Assembly (NCBI RefSeq): GCF_001641265.1 | Contig: NW_020167535.1 | Location: 682,001-746,000, forward strand | Direction: 5' to 3' | DNA: 64,000 nucleotides | From: Pseudogymnoascus destructans | Taxonomy: Eukaryota > Ascomycota > Leotiomycetes > Thelebolales > Thelebolaceae | Part shown: in pieces, positions 20,220 through 31,366 of the stretch | Numbering within the stretch: position 1 is the first letter of the stretch | How the letters are laid out: the number at the start of each line of letters is the position of its first letter | Made by a program: the position numbers and the translations under genes | The notes under the pieces: generated by a model | Seen by the model: the letters and a program-made list of their open reading frames with translations, nothing else | The model's database searches: none | Told to the model about the DNA's origin: nothing

Positions 20220-20924
20220 GCTGGAGCTGGAGGTGGGAAGAAAACTTCCGTTGGCAGCGACTACCCGCAAGAAGCGTGCTTAACGTGATAATGAGAACGA
20301 TGCGGTTGATTTCTTGAATTTCCACTATATTGTGTGTGGAGGAGGATTATATGGGTTTTCTGCCGTTTATATGAACTTCGCTGTTTGCTTCGCCTGTGAA
20401 CGATCAGAAAGATGCGTGATACGAGAGATAAGGAGAGGGAAGTTTGCGCGGGGATGGGGTGCAGAAATGGCCAATATTAGCTGAATAGCTTCACAGACTG
20501 AAATTAAAAGATATTTCAAAATTGGAAGTTTTAAATTAAAATGTGTGATTCGCGGTTGATTGTTTTTCAGAGTTACGATACTCAAACCATGGTCCCAGAT
20601 GCAACGAGGTGGATACGCAAGCCAAACTCAAACAAACGCAAATAAAGGATCCCATATCCTGCCGTAGTAATAATACTTGTGCTGCCCTAAAATTCTAGGT
20701 GAGGGGCCGTATACAACATGCCCTGTGGGGGCCATAACTGTAAATAAAATAAAGACATAACTAGTGAAACTTTGAAAACAACACTTTGAACCCCGCTGAC
20801 ATTTTTCAAAACAGCATAGCTTCAATCCCTTGCAAGTATAAAAACCCAACCCTTCAAGACAATTTAATTTCAAACCTCGACAATCATGCCAACTCCAAGT
20901 CATGCTTACATTCACTCTCACTAG
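20220..20924. other. Convergent intergenic region
   Basis: Lies between the 3' ends of the WG/GW gene and the minus-strand orphan gene. It is AT-rich, with no repeat, RNA gene or coding segment that I can support. Confidence 0.5.
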
Positions 20925-22043
20925 TTAGCCAGGAGTAGCGGGGTGCATGATTGGTGTAGGGGTTGCTATCCCGATCCTGCTCGCAGCATTACTATCCAAA
21001 TCCGAATTTGCCGGCGGTTCAGTACCTGAGCTATCAGTTGCCGAATCAAAATGGTCTGCACCGTTCTGCAAACGCCCCACTGTTGGCCGGTTCAGGCGGC
21101 ACAGCTCTGACAGTGACACTGACCTCGGTGCTGATGACGCTGGAAGGGTCCTTCGTCCGGTGAAGCGTGGCAAAATAGGCAATTCCATTCCAGGATTACT
21201 CATAAATGGCATATCCCATGGGGGTCGGGGAATCACAGGGTGAAACTCTTCCGAGGTGCGAGGCGGAGTCTCGAAGAGGTGGAATCTGTCTTTGTGGACC
21301 CCTGCGAGATGTTAGTTTGTGGATAGCAAAGGAGGGGATGTGGAATACGAACATTCAAGATCATGGGCCATTTGCCGACGGATTTCATATATGCGTCGAG
21401 GGTGGGTCTCACGATCTGCCATATGGGGATTTTGGGCTAGATACTCAGCCTTGATCGCTTCCCAACGGTCTTTAAGTCTTTTTCGGTGTCTACAGTCGCG
21501 GAAGTAGCTATACTGGTTGCCTTTTGAGAGGGGGACATTGCCAGGAATGATGGGCAGTTCTGTTGCCACGTAAGTTAAGAACCAAAAGAGGACTCAGGAA
21601 GAAATCGGTCAACGTACGCACAACCGCCATAACCTGAACGTGTCGGTCATACTATTGCGTTGTTGGTATTTTCTTTTTTATCGAGGCATCCCGAAACTCA
21701 CAGTAAGCGTTACTCCTGGATTAACTGACATTGGCCAATCGTGCCAGTCACACAACACAGTGAAGAAATTGCCGATTTCTATCACCGCCATGTCGCTTAT
21801 GGGTTCATGGGTAATATGACTTAAAGCGTTGACGACTATCCCAGCGAGTTCAAAATCGTCAGGCGCATTCAAGAGGAGGCATCTTACTGCCTCTAGCGAG
21901 AAGCGGCAGGTATTTATTCCTTGACCATTAAAAACGCTGATATCGTAGAAGATATCCATTATGGATTTGCGTATTAGAACAGAGACTGGCAAGTTGCGGT
22001 TTCGAAGATGTAGTGTTTGGTGGTGATAAATCCAATAGCAGGA
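20925..22043 (-). CDS. Orphan multi-exon gene, 5' end uncertain
   Basis: Four exons fit together in transcript order: 22043-21702, 21651-21618, 21559-21353 and 21301-20925. The introns are 50, 58 and 51 bp, with good acceptors (CAATAG, CAACAG, CTCGCAG after CTAAC) and agreeing phases, giving about 320 residues to the stop at 20925. Recognisable stretches are KSIMDIFYDISVF, VIEIGNFFTVLCDWHDWP, YSYFRDCRHRKRLKDRWEAI and HPRRIYEIRRQMAHDLE, then a Pro/Ser-rich tail. I know no family for it. The basic, helical middle could bind nucleic acid, but that is only composition. The first exon is unclear: an ATG at 22101 (MAIDTVG) would need a 37-bp intron (22044-22080), shorter than normal, so the true start may lie elsewhere or be lost. 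Confidence 0.55.
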
Positions 22044-22639
22044 CTGAGAAGGGTATTATTATAGACACAGAAACACTCACACCAACTGTATCAATTGCCA
22101 TATAGACCGCATAATTAGACTATATTAGTTTAGTCAATGCTAAATAAAATGCGTTTACACTCAAAATATGAGAAGAGTCAAGGGGGAATGAAGCTTACCC
22201 CTACAAGTGCATGTTAGACCTAAACCTTATCACATTAGCTTCGGTAGCCTCACATTAGCCCCGGCCTAGTTCTTTTGGGAATGGGAATATGACCTGAATT
22301 ATCATACCATCTATTTAGTGTGTTCGATTTTGTTCAAGTGAGTCACCGGAAGTGTGATATGAATATACCATATGTATGGTGTATTGCATTCCAATGCGTG
22401 ATTGCCAGGGTAGCTGTTTATATACTGTCGTGCTTGTTCGCACACAATGTCTGCAGAGAGTCTTGAAAAATCTCGTCCCATGCTAGTTTGCCCAGGCTCT
22501 CTGGTGCGAAGGTAGTTGTCCCGGCTTCCAAATCGGAGTTTAGAGGTGGGTTAGTTTGAACGGACCTGATGCGGAAAATGTGATTTTCAGTTACTCTCCA
22601 GGAGTTGGCGTAGGAGAAACCTCAAGCACGCAACAAATG
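22044..22639. other. Gene-poor AT-rich stretch
   Basis: Between the uncertain 5' end of the minus-strand orphan gene and the clan CD relic. Any 5' exon or promoter of the orphan gene lies here. No repeat or coding region is otherwise supported. Confidence 0.4.
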
Positions 22640-22926
22640 CAATATTTATAAAATTAGCAACGGAGATGAAAAATTATTTGGGTCTGTTAATTGAAGATGC
22701 GCATCTGTTTGATGTATTACTGTGGGAAGAAAGACTTATAGTAGAAATGTACTATAAAGACCTTATGATGGAAAAAGAACCATGGGCACGTTACAAGAAC
22801 ATCGAACCAATGATTCGTAAGGAGCGCCTCTTTGGTTTACCAGTAGGAAACCAAGGTTTCTTCTACCCTAAACCGTCGCAATATTTAGCGATCGCATTCT
22901 GGTCAGTCTATGGCGCAAATCGCTAG
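22640..22926 (+). pseudogene. C-terminal relic of a clan CD paralogue
   Basis: The frame ending at 22926 reads ATEMKNYLGLLIEDAHLFD, then WARYKNIEPMIRKERLFGLP, then GFFYPKPSQYLAIAFWS. It matches the C-terminal region of the copy at 23424-25345 (ATRYKAFLELQMEDAHLFD, GFFFAKPTEYLAIAFVKS). A stop lies just upstream and the whole N-terminal, peptidase-like part is absent. It is a truncated duplicate about 500 bp upstream of the longer copy. Confidence 0.75.
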
Positions 22927-23283
22927 CGATATCGAAAAACTGCTAGTTTTATCATCAAACCGGGTCAATAGGCCAACTGAGCAATGGGAATAGTTTAAAG
23001 TCTTAAGTTAATGATTTTTTATTTCAAAAATAGACTCCTTAAGAAACCGACAGTTCAAAGATGAATGCATTATAAAGATTCATTAGGCACTATAACATAC
23101 AGGTCGCTACGCTATAAGTGCATCTTTTTGTAAATTTAAGCTAAAATTGACCTTTATCTTTCTTTATCTTACTTTATCTTACTTTTAGTAAATTCTCGTG
23201 CATTTAGTAGGCACTATACTCTACTAATTTAATCTAGCCTACAAATTAAGCACAAAGAGATAAGCTCATTTATTCCTTAACTT

Positions 23284-23388
23284 ACAACTCGCAACCCACT
23301 CTCCAACCCACAACTCTGCAACCCACAACTCTGCAACACACAACTCCCAACCCACAACCCTGCAACCTACAACACTGCAACTCGCGTC
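23284..23388. repeat. Minisatellite, about 15-bp unit
   Basis: About seven imperfect copies of a CAACCCACAACTCTG-like unit (variants CAACACACAACTCC, CAACCTACAACACTG) end about 35 bp before the ATG at 23424. A TTTATCTTAC-type repeat lies at 23155-23190. The array probably sits in the promoter or leader of the clan CD gene. Confidence 0.75.
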
Positions 23389-23423
23389 GTCCGTTACCTC
23401 TGAATTAATCTTCTCCTCTAATC

Positions 23424-25345
23424 ATGGCTGAGATGCTCAAGCCTACTGACATTGGGGGGTGGGGTAGAGGAGCTGGGTCGTATGGAGGCCTTACTGATGT
23501 CGAGTTCAGTTCCCGTTGCCCTCCTACAATTACGCCCCGGACAAGAATTATTGCAGTCTGTGGTGTTAATGATTATAAGCAAGCCTCATCTCCAGATGAT
23601 GACGGCTGGTTTCATTCTGATTTTTATTTATTTCACCATATTTTCTCTGGTCTTGGTAAGTTAAGATGCCTTGCTATACGAATATCTTAGTATTAACTAT
23701 TTTTAATAGGGTCAAATCAAATATGGATGACATGCGTGGACCCAGCTACTCTCGTTGACAAATACAGAGAGTTTGTGCATGGTAATCCGTTAGAGATGCG
23801 CCGGGTTGTTCTTGATAGAGATATGCTCCCTGACATCCAGGAACCTGGAAGTATGCGAGTAGTGGCACCTGAAATACTTCTAGATCGCTTCCTTGGTACT
23901 GTCGAGTATGAGTGTAAAGCTGCAACTTGGAACGATGAACATGTTCTAATCCTTATTTTTGGACACGGGGATTCAGAAAACTTTGGTGTCGCGATTGGCG
24001 GAAAATCTACTGTGCTTACTGCACCGCGTCTAACTGTTAAGGATATGGCTTCTGCAATACAGAATACGAAAAATGTTGCTGTGTGACTTCCTGTTACTCT
24101 GGCGGATGGGTGACAAAAAGAACTCCAGATGGGTCAAAAGGAGCACTAAATGCAACGGTAATGGCCGCAGCAGGGTCTAAAACCATGTCTGAATCTTGGG
24201 CAAAGAGCGAATCATCGGGTCAGGCGACCGGTTCGATTTATGCATCAACAATTCTACAATCTGCAATACAAATGCAGATAGCTACGAAGGAAGGTGTAGA
24301 AAGCCAAGAAGATATAGAGACTTCGCCTTCATATGTTGGCTGGGCAAAGTTCATCCATGATATCGGCAGCAACCAGGTAGATCGAATGTTTTGGCGCCAC
24401 AAGATTGAATTTTCTGCCCAGGACTATCTGTGGGGTTCTAACCACGAGAGCGTATCCAACCTACCAATGGTCGATTACAAGTCGAAGTGGGAGATGCTGA
24501 AAGTAATTCCAATCGATACAGCAAACCCCATGAGAAACCGAGCTCCGAATGCCAATGTCGGAGGCAGCATGGCTTCATTAGGCGTTGGGGAATATGGATC
24601 TACGACTTTAGGACAGGCGTTCCCAGGAAACTTTACGAACATTGTGGCCGAACAAGCAAGACAGTATCTGATGAGCTTCCCTGGAAATGATGCATCAGGA
24701 TCCAATCCGCAGCATAGTTGGTTTCGACGTATAGCTAGAGGGCAGATTACCGACAGCGAACACCTCGAAATATTATCTGACGAGCTATGCTACAGAAATG
24801 CACTGACTGGAGTAGCCACAAGATATAAGGCCTTTCTTGAACTACAAATGGAGGATGCCCATCTATTCGACACCTGGGCATGGGTACAGGAACAAGAACC
24901 TAATGAGCAATGGGACCGCTTCTCGAAAATCCACGATGCGATCCATGATGCCTCAATTTTCGGCCACCCAGCACCAAGTCAAGGCTTCTTTTTTGCTAAA
25001 CCTACAGAATACTTAGCAATTGCATTTGTTAAATCAGGCCGATCTATGGAACAAGTCCTTGCTGAGATTAAGAAGTTGGCAGCTTGTAGGTTTTCTAGCC
25101 TTGCATTTTGTTAATCAAACTAACATTTTTTGCTCAAAATAGTTCGGGGTGTTATGGTGTCGTTTGTCCAAAAACCAATCCTCGATAATCCCGAGGTTCA
25201 GAGGCGAAACAACAGATTTTTCCGCACCTTTACCCGCCTCGGGCAACGGTTGAGATCACTCTCCCCGGGAAAAAACAAGGAGAAGACCCCTAAAAAGGAG
25301 AGAGAGAAGAATAATGGGGAAGCGAGCGGTAGTAATAGGTTCTAG
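23424..25345 (+). pseudogene. Caspase-like (clan CD) family gene with a frameshift at the catalytic Cys
   Basis: Exons 23424-23655, 23710-25085 and 25143-25345 have consensus introns; the last carries a CTAAC branch site. The order is N-terminal core (RTRIIAVCGV, DGWFHSDFYLFHHIF), RRVVLDRDM, LILIFGHGDSENFG with the catalytic His, TSCYSGGW with the nucleophile Cys, then a helical C-terminal region (EDAHLFDTWAWVQEQ, KPTEYLAIAFVKS) and a basic tail rich in Lys, Arg and Glu. The frame breaks at 24081-24086: the reading KNVAV runs into TGA, while TSCYSGGW continues in the -1 frame. The local sequence GCTGTGTGACTTCC looks like a TG duplication (or one lost base). Everything else is intact over ~1.9 kb, so inactivation is recent, or this is an assembly error. 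The family resembles uncharacterised ascomycete proteins with a legumain/caspase-type His-Cys dyad. Confidence 0.7.
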
Positions 25346-25349
25346 ATTT

Positions 25350-25507
25350 AGATTCGTGGTGGCTAGTTGCGATTTCTGAGGCAAACGCAAGGGGTCTCTA
25401 GGCTTGGATTTGTAGCGAGATGTTACAATTTCGAAGGCAACGGCAAGGGGACTCGAGGGTTGGATTTGTGGCGAGACATTGCAATTTTTGAGGCAATGGC
25501 ATGGGGA
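25350..25507. repeat. Tandem repeat, 56-bp unit, about 2.8 copies
   Basis: GGCAA(A/C)(C/G)GCAAGGGG starts at 25380 and 25436, and a truncated copy at 25492; between them TTGGATTTGT(A/G)GCGAGA recurs. A partial copy precedes the first. The array begins just after the stop codon at 25345, so it would lie in the 3' UTR of the clan CD gene. Confidence 0.8.
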
Positions 25508-26012
25508 GGCAAGTCGCCGAGTAGGGGAATACGAATCTGTTCATTTCAGAGGCTGTTTTATGATGGCGGAGATATCAGTCTGGGTACAGGCGGAGGAAAC
25601 TAAGTAGAATATTACTTTCATTCTACTCCTATACTGTGTTGCCGAGAGTTTATAACTATAATGACCCTGCCAGTTTCATATATCATGAGCTACCCATGTC
25701 CCCGTAAGTCGAAAAGAGGCTATAGGTACATAACGGTAATTACAACAACTATAATTTAAGTAAAGGTGCTCAATTATACAAGGCTACAATAGGTAAACTA
25801 GCTACTGACAAATGGAACTAAGGAAATAAGCTCCCTGAGTCTAAATTGTTAGCATAAGTCCTGAGCCCATCTTCAGACTTTTGGCAAGCACGACTGCCGT
25901 TGCCGCACATCAACCACAATAAGCGCCTAGCAAATCCAGTCGTGCCTTCCTTTCTCATAATATTTGACGCCCGAAGCACTCCTAAAAGTATATCCGCCTC
26001 CGATACGTACTG
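25508..26012. other. AT-rich right edge of the accessory island
   Basis: About 500 bp without a supported gene. The last ~150 bp should contain the promoter of the gene starting at 26013. Confidence 0.45.
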
Positions 26013-27026
26013 ATGATGGCCACAATTGAAGAACAAACCATGGAGGAACAAACAATCCAAGAAACACCCCAACTGCACCATACTTCAAACATGGAGCCCC
26101 AACCCCCACCCACGCGAAAGAGAAAGAGAGCGGATACTCAAGATGTCTTCGAAGAGAAGGTTGCTAACTTGTCGTTGGATGATTTCCCAACGCCTCCAGG
26201 AGTGAACTCGTTCGGTGGAGTTGATGGACAGAAGTTCGCTGAACCCCGCGATGCCGCATCAGCGGGCCCCTTCAAGGAGAACCAAATCCGGAAGAAAAAA
26301 GCACCTGCCAACGAGGAAGAAAAGAAGGAACTCTACAAGCTTGATCTATCATACTTTAAAGCTCTGTATAATGCCAAAAGCTATGAAGAGAATGAATGGC
26401 CTGCTCACGCGTACTGGTGTCGCCGCAAGTTTTGGGAGCATTACTGTAAGTTGACTTCCTTCTAATATATTTAAACAGTGTTTATTGACGACGTTTACAC
26501 AGACAGGGCCGATCTAAGGAGCAAATATCCAGAGGCCCCAGAGTCTCCCGAAAACCAGATGGCATCCCTCCGCGAAGGATACGCCAACCATCGCCCACCA
26601 TGGTGGTTCCCCGGCTTCCCCGACATCGAGAAAACCCGCACCAGATTCCCCACAGCCTGGAGGCACTACGAGAATGCCATCCCACAACCACCATCCCCAG
26701 ATAAATACGATTTTGACGCACACGATGCTCAAAGGGCTATTGAAGCATGGAAGCTGATGACCAACGAGCAGCTCGAGATGATGATACAGCTAGGCGAACC
26801 TGGCTGCCTGATGGAGCGAGAGAGAATCAATGCAACCACGGAAGTCATTGAAGAGTATAACCAAGCGATTCAAGACGTGCAAAAGCGCTGCGGGCGTTGG
26901 GAGAAGCGCCTTGAGTATCATAACAATGGGATTCTTCGAGCGAAGGCTTTCTTGAACCAGCGCCGGGCGGAAGAACTTGCTGCACACGAGGAAGAACCGG
27001 CACGGAAAAAAAGACGTACAGACTGA
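26013..27026 (+). CDS. Hypothetical protein, basic N-terminus and helical C-terminus
   Basis: Two exons. Exon 1 is 26013-26445 (MMATIEEQTMEEQTIQ, a KRKRAD basic patch, then LSYFKALYNAKSYEENEWP and CRRKFWEHY). The shortest splice (GTAAGT to AAACAG at 26478) gives only a 33-bp intron. The next AG, at 26502, gives a 57-bp intron, keeps the same frame, and is my preferred model (exon 2 at 26503-27026, about 318 residues). Exon 2 contains RADLRSKYPEAPESPENQ, RPPWWFPGFPDIEKTRTRFP, a long helical stretch rich in Glu, Arg and Gln, and ends with KKRRTD, a possible nuclear signal. I recognise no family. The W/P-rich block and the helical end look like a structured conserved fungal protein. CDC27 lies tail-to-tail with it. 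Confidence 0.7.
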
Positions 27027-27959
27027 GGCACTGTTTTCAATCTTGTCCTCTGAAGGAATTGAAGGGAGTCGGATTTCTCATTCAACACGGAAAGGGGTAC
27101 CACGTGACTTCACCATCTGGATGTTGTCAAGGAAATGATAGTTCTTGTAAGATAGAGTCATCAGAAGGATCACCATGGGATAGCTGGTATGCACAGAGGT
27201 TTGTTTGGCAAGTCGTGGAAAGTCAGCCAATGTTATGGCAACGCGGGGAGATGGAATTTACCACGTGACGAGGCCGTCTAATTCCGCGATGAGCTCTGTA
27301 TTGACCTTTTGTTATCCTCTTTGAACGCTTTTGCACATCAGATAGGTAGAAAAAGCACAATCACAAATCATCACAATCACAGAATGAAGCACTTGAGACA
27401 AATAACTGTCGTCAGCACCAATGCTATTGCATGTTCCCCAGCCGTAGCGTCCACGCACTCGTCACCCCTATATACAACCCCCCCCCCAAGTGGTGCCGCC
27501 AGCCCTCAGCCGCCCTACTAACGCCTCACTCATATCCGTATCCATATACCCTCCCCCCCCACTTCCATATCCATGCTATGAACCAGCCATCGTAGTTCAG
27601 AAAAATAAAAAACAAAGCCCGAATACGCAATGCAACCCCACCGCCGTCGTCACCCGCGCAAATATTCACTTCTCTCGTATGTAATGATGTGAAAGTGCAA
27701 GGGGCACAGCAATGCAATTATCCCGCAAGCCAGCACCTCCCAAATGCAAGCTAATGATAAGGTATCGTTTCGTAATAGTAGTAGTGCCTCCGACCACCCC
27801 CCCAAAAAAAAAACTCCCGGGCGCCCTCGTCTCTGCTCAGCTTGTGTGACGGAGTGGGAGCCGTGGGCGTGGACGGCAAAAAAAGTGTGGAACAAACGCC
27901 CGCCGCCATTCCTCGTTTCGCATTAATTCAGCATCGTGTCCTCAAGAGAGAACGGCGTG
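27027..27959. other. Convergent intergenic region with two CACGTG sites
   Basis: Lies between two 3' ends. It carries TACCACGTGAC twice (CACGTG at 27101-27106 and 27262-27267), plus C and A homopolymer runs near 27480 and 27805. No gene is supported. Confidence 0.5.
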
Positions 27960-30520
27960 CTACGCCATCATCGACAGTTCATCGTCGTCATCGTCGCCTT
28001 CAAGACTCTCGATTGCGCTCTTGATCTGCTGGCTTGCCTGTGTGCGTCGTTAGTGGTGGTTCTGGAGACAAGGGGAGACAAATTAAAACATACCTTTGGA
28101 TCCAAGTTCAGCGCAATGGTGAAGTGCCTCACGGCAAGCCCCTTCTCCCTCATTCCCTTGTACAGTCTTCCGAGCAAGAAGTGAACCATCGCCTCGTCCG
28201 GCGCCATATCCTTGAGAACCATTAATTCCTGGAGTGCGACTTGCATCTCCCCAATCGCCATCAGTGCACGCGCTTTCTTGAACCGCATGAGCGTGTTTCT
28301 TGGCGCCAGCTCTGTGGCTTTCGTGAAGAATCCCAGGGCTCTCCTTGGCTCTTTCTGCTTCTCCAGAACTGTGCCGATGCAGCCGATCAGCACGGCATTG
28401 GTGGGGTTGATGATAGACGCGGCGGTGTAGTGGGTGAAAGACTTGTCGTAGCTTCCAAGCTTTTCATAAACACGGCCTACACCGTAATAGGCATTGTAAT
28501 GGCGCTTGTCGGCTGCCATGCCATGTCGATACGCTGCCAGAGCTTTGTCGTACTCCTCGTTGGCGACGTGTTCGTGCCCTTGCAATGTGAAAGCGTAAGC
28601 AAACTTTGGATTCAGCTGCGTCGCGCGTTTGAAGCACCGTAAAGCTTGTTCGTGCTCTCGTGCCAAAGACCAAGCATTGCCCAAAGCACACCAAGCGTAC
28701 GGAGAGTGCCAGTCGGCATCTATCAACTCGTGTGCGAGGAACGACAAGTCTGTCTCTTTCTTGAGATGCCACAGAATGGTTGAGTAGACTTCCATATCCT
28801 CAAACCTCGTGGGAGCCATCGTCCGTATCTTCTTGTAGTAGGTTTCGGCGTCGGCATAAGCAGCCTGTTCGTAATGTGCCTTACCCATCTGCGTCAAGAC
28901 CCAAGGTGTGTCCTGTTGCGCGCGAGGCAGTGAACTGTATACCTGCAACGCTTCCATGCACTCATATCGTGATAGGGCGAAGTATCCGGTACCCAGCTTC
29001 CTGAATAGCTCAAGTAACCATCTTAAAGCTTCTTCTTGCCTTGCAGCCTCGTTTTCCAACGATTTCTCAGGAGCAGCTGGTGCGCTGTTGGCATGGTGTG
29101 CTCGCCGAGGGTACTCTTTTTGGTCGATGTCCATTTCTTCCATTGGCTTCCTGTTCCCACTGACGACACGACCAACCGTGGATGCACTCGACCCGGGCCT
29201 CATCATTCTCGATATTGGCGGCCTCGCTTTCTTCAACTCTCGAGATTGGTTTCCAGTTCCCGTGGATGCAGAGGCTGTGGACTTGCTACTGACAGGCCTT
29301 ATTTGATTGAAAAGCCTGACGCTTCTTCGTTGTGGCGCACCAGGGTCCTCCGGCTGTGTCTGCCGTGGCTGAACAACTTGGCCAGAAACGGTTCGTTTCC
29401 TTTCAGGGACCAACAAAGGTAAGCCCGGTGGCCGTAATGAACTCGGCAAGGTCCCTTCCAGAGGAGCATCTCTTTGTGCATCAACTTTCTGTGATCTTTT
29501 GACTGGGACCCCACCACGGTTCATCTTTGGCGGTACCTCCATACCGTAATCACCAACCTGCTGGCGACTCCTTCGTACTGGGGCTTGCGGAGGTTCAACA
29601 GAAAATGCAGAGACAACACCTGGCTCTCTTCCCATCGGTACAACGCTCACATCCATTTGCGAGGTGGGCCCAGTCGGCGTTTCCATCGTATCTGGCCCGA
29701 GTCCCCCTCCACCAGCTAAATGGGAGATGTTCATACTGCTCTCATTGACCTTTTGTGACAAGCCAAATAGGCCGCCCCCATAACTTCGAGGCTGCGCAGT
29801 ATTAAAAGGGTCTCCAAGGTCTGTCGCTATTGGCGCCGACCGCGCTGAAGGTTTGGATTGTGTCGAATCGCTGAACAATCCGCCACTGAGTCCCTGGCTG
29901 ACGCTTGTTTGCGACGATACCAAGTTCTCCGGCTGCTGTGCGCTACTCCGGATCACAGCCTCCATCTCTGGGCTCATCTTGAAAATATTTGGCACCAGAA
30001 CAGTTGCTCCCATATCGCAAAGAATTGTAAACGCATCCCACATGAACGGGTTCAGTTTGAGGGCCTCCTCTAGGTAATTAATAGCCTTCTTCTTGTCGCC
30101 ATATCCGTGGTATAATTTGCCCAGAAGGCAGTTCACAGCCGCCGCGTCAGGTAACGGGTTCCGTGAATATTGATTATGTTTTCCGAAGCTACTCCTTCCA
30201 CCCCATAGCCCTCGGCTCTTCTCCAGAGCTACTATTCCATCTTTATGCCGTTCCAGCGACAGCGAAGACTGGGCGAAAACGTATGCACACCCCAAGTGTG
30301 TTCCTCTCGAGCCGCCAGCTTTGCTATACTCGTACGCTGACTTGGTGTCGCCGAGGCGGAAATGACATAATGACAGGAGGTATTGTGATTCAGAAGATCT
30401 GTGGTCGAACGCAACCAGTCGTTCGGCGAGGAATAGGGCGTTCTTGAGAAGGTTGTTATCGATGTGGTAGTGTATTAATTGCCTGAGTTGGTTCGCGACA
30501 CAGGTATTCGAAGGCGCCAT
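27960..30520 (-). CDS. CDC27: Anaphase-promoting complex subunit 3 (Cdc27)
   Basis: Two exons, 30520-28094 and 28037-27960, giving 834 residues. The start is the ATG at 30520 (MAPSNTCVANQLRQLIHYH); the in-frame codons before it are not ATG. An N-terminal TPR block (residues ~1-190) is followed by a disordered Ser/Pro/Arg-rich linker (~200-530) and a C-terminal TPR array (~540-810) with repeats such as WCALGNAWSLAREHEQALRCF and YNAYYGVGRVYEKLGSYDKS. The 56-bp intron joins NLDPK to ASQQIKSAIESLE and an acidic tail ending DELSMMA. This is the Cdc27 architecture: a homodimerising TPR superhelix that binds the IR tails of Cdc20/Cdh1 and Apc10 in the APC/C ubiquitin ligase (family knowledge). The linker is the usual site of Cdk phosphorylation. 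Confidence 0.95.
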
Positions 30521-31366
30521 GCCGGCGCTGTGCAAGAAGCTCAGGATAGTATCTATGTGTCTCTTCTATGTGGCCATGGGAGTTGTCAAGTAATAATACT
30601 TGGAGGGTCGCAGTATTGGTCGAGGTTGTTCGAGGGACGCCGAAGTCCCAGCACAAAGCTACCGGAGTGAAACGTAACTGCGCCTGAGCCACCGTTCAGC
30701 CAAATACGTAGTCGGGTTCGACGAAGGAGTCGTTAGCTTCTAGTGTTGAAGAGTGGGAAGGGTGGCATCGGTGACATGGACGGGTTTGTTTGGCGACGGT
30801 TGGTACTGAGAGGCAATAACGAACGGAAGAACGAGTGATGCCGAACAAGCGGTACGACGACGGACGCAACACTATTCAGTGGCTTTTCGGATATTATATT
30901 CAGCAATAGTAGTGGCTATTATTGGAGCGCACTCGAGGATGATTGATTGCCACACTTTGAGGAGAACGGTGGCTTCTTCTCAGGTGTGTCGCGGTGTTGT
31001 TGTTGCACCTGCTTTCAGCACTTACCATTCGTTGGCTGCTTGCGGTCCAACCCAGCAACGACGGTGTGATTATGTAAGCCGAATCCTTGACGGCTACCCT
31101 TAGCCGCGCGCTCTTGATCGATCTAGCCTCACTGGAAAAGGATTTACAACAGTTGCTTACGACATCGATATTGAAAGATTCCGAAGATTTGAAGCTGTGC
31201 GTGGAAGATAATAATTGACTGGCGAATGATATATTTCCGCCTTAATATTTAATACTACGCCAAATACATCTGGAAACGGCGCAATATTCACTCCTTTCCG
31301 CCAAGCGGCACACTCGGCGCCGCACAACAAACACACTCGTCGTACACCGCATCCAAAACCTTCGCC
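30521..31366. promoter_or_regulatory. Divergent promoter region CDC27 / SND2
   Basis: About 850 bp between two outward-facing start codons. I see no recognisable motif cluster, repeat or RNA gene. Confidence 0.45.
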
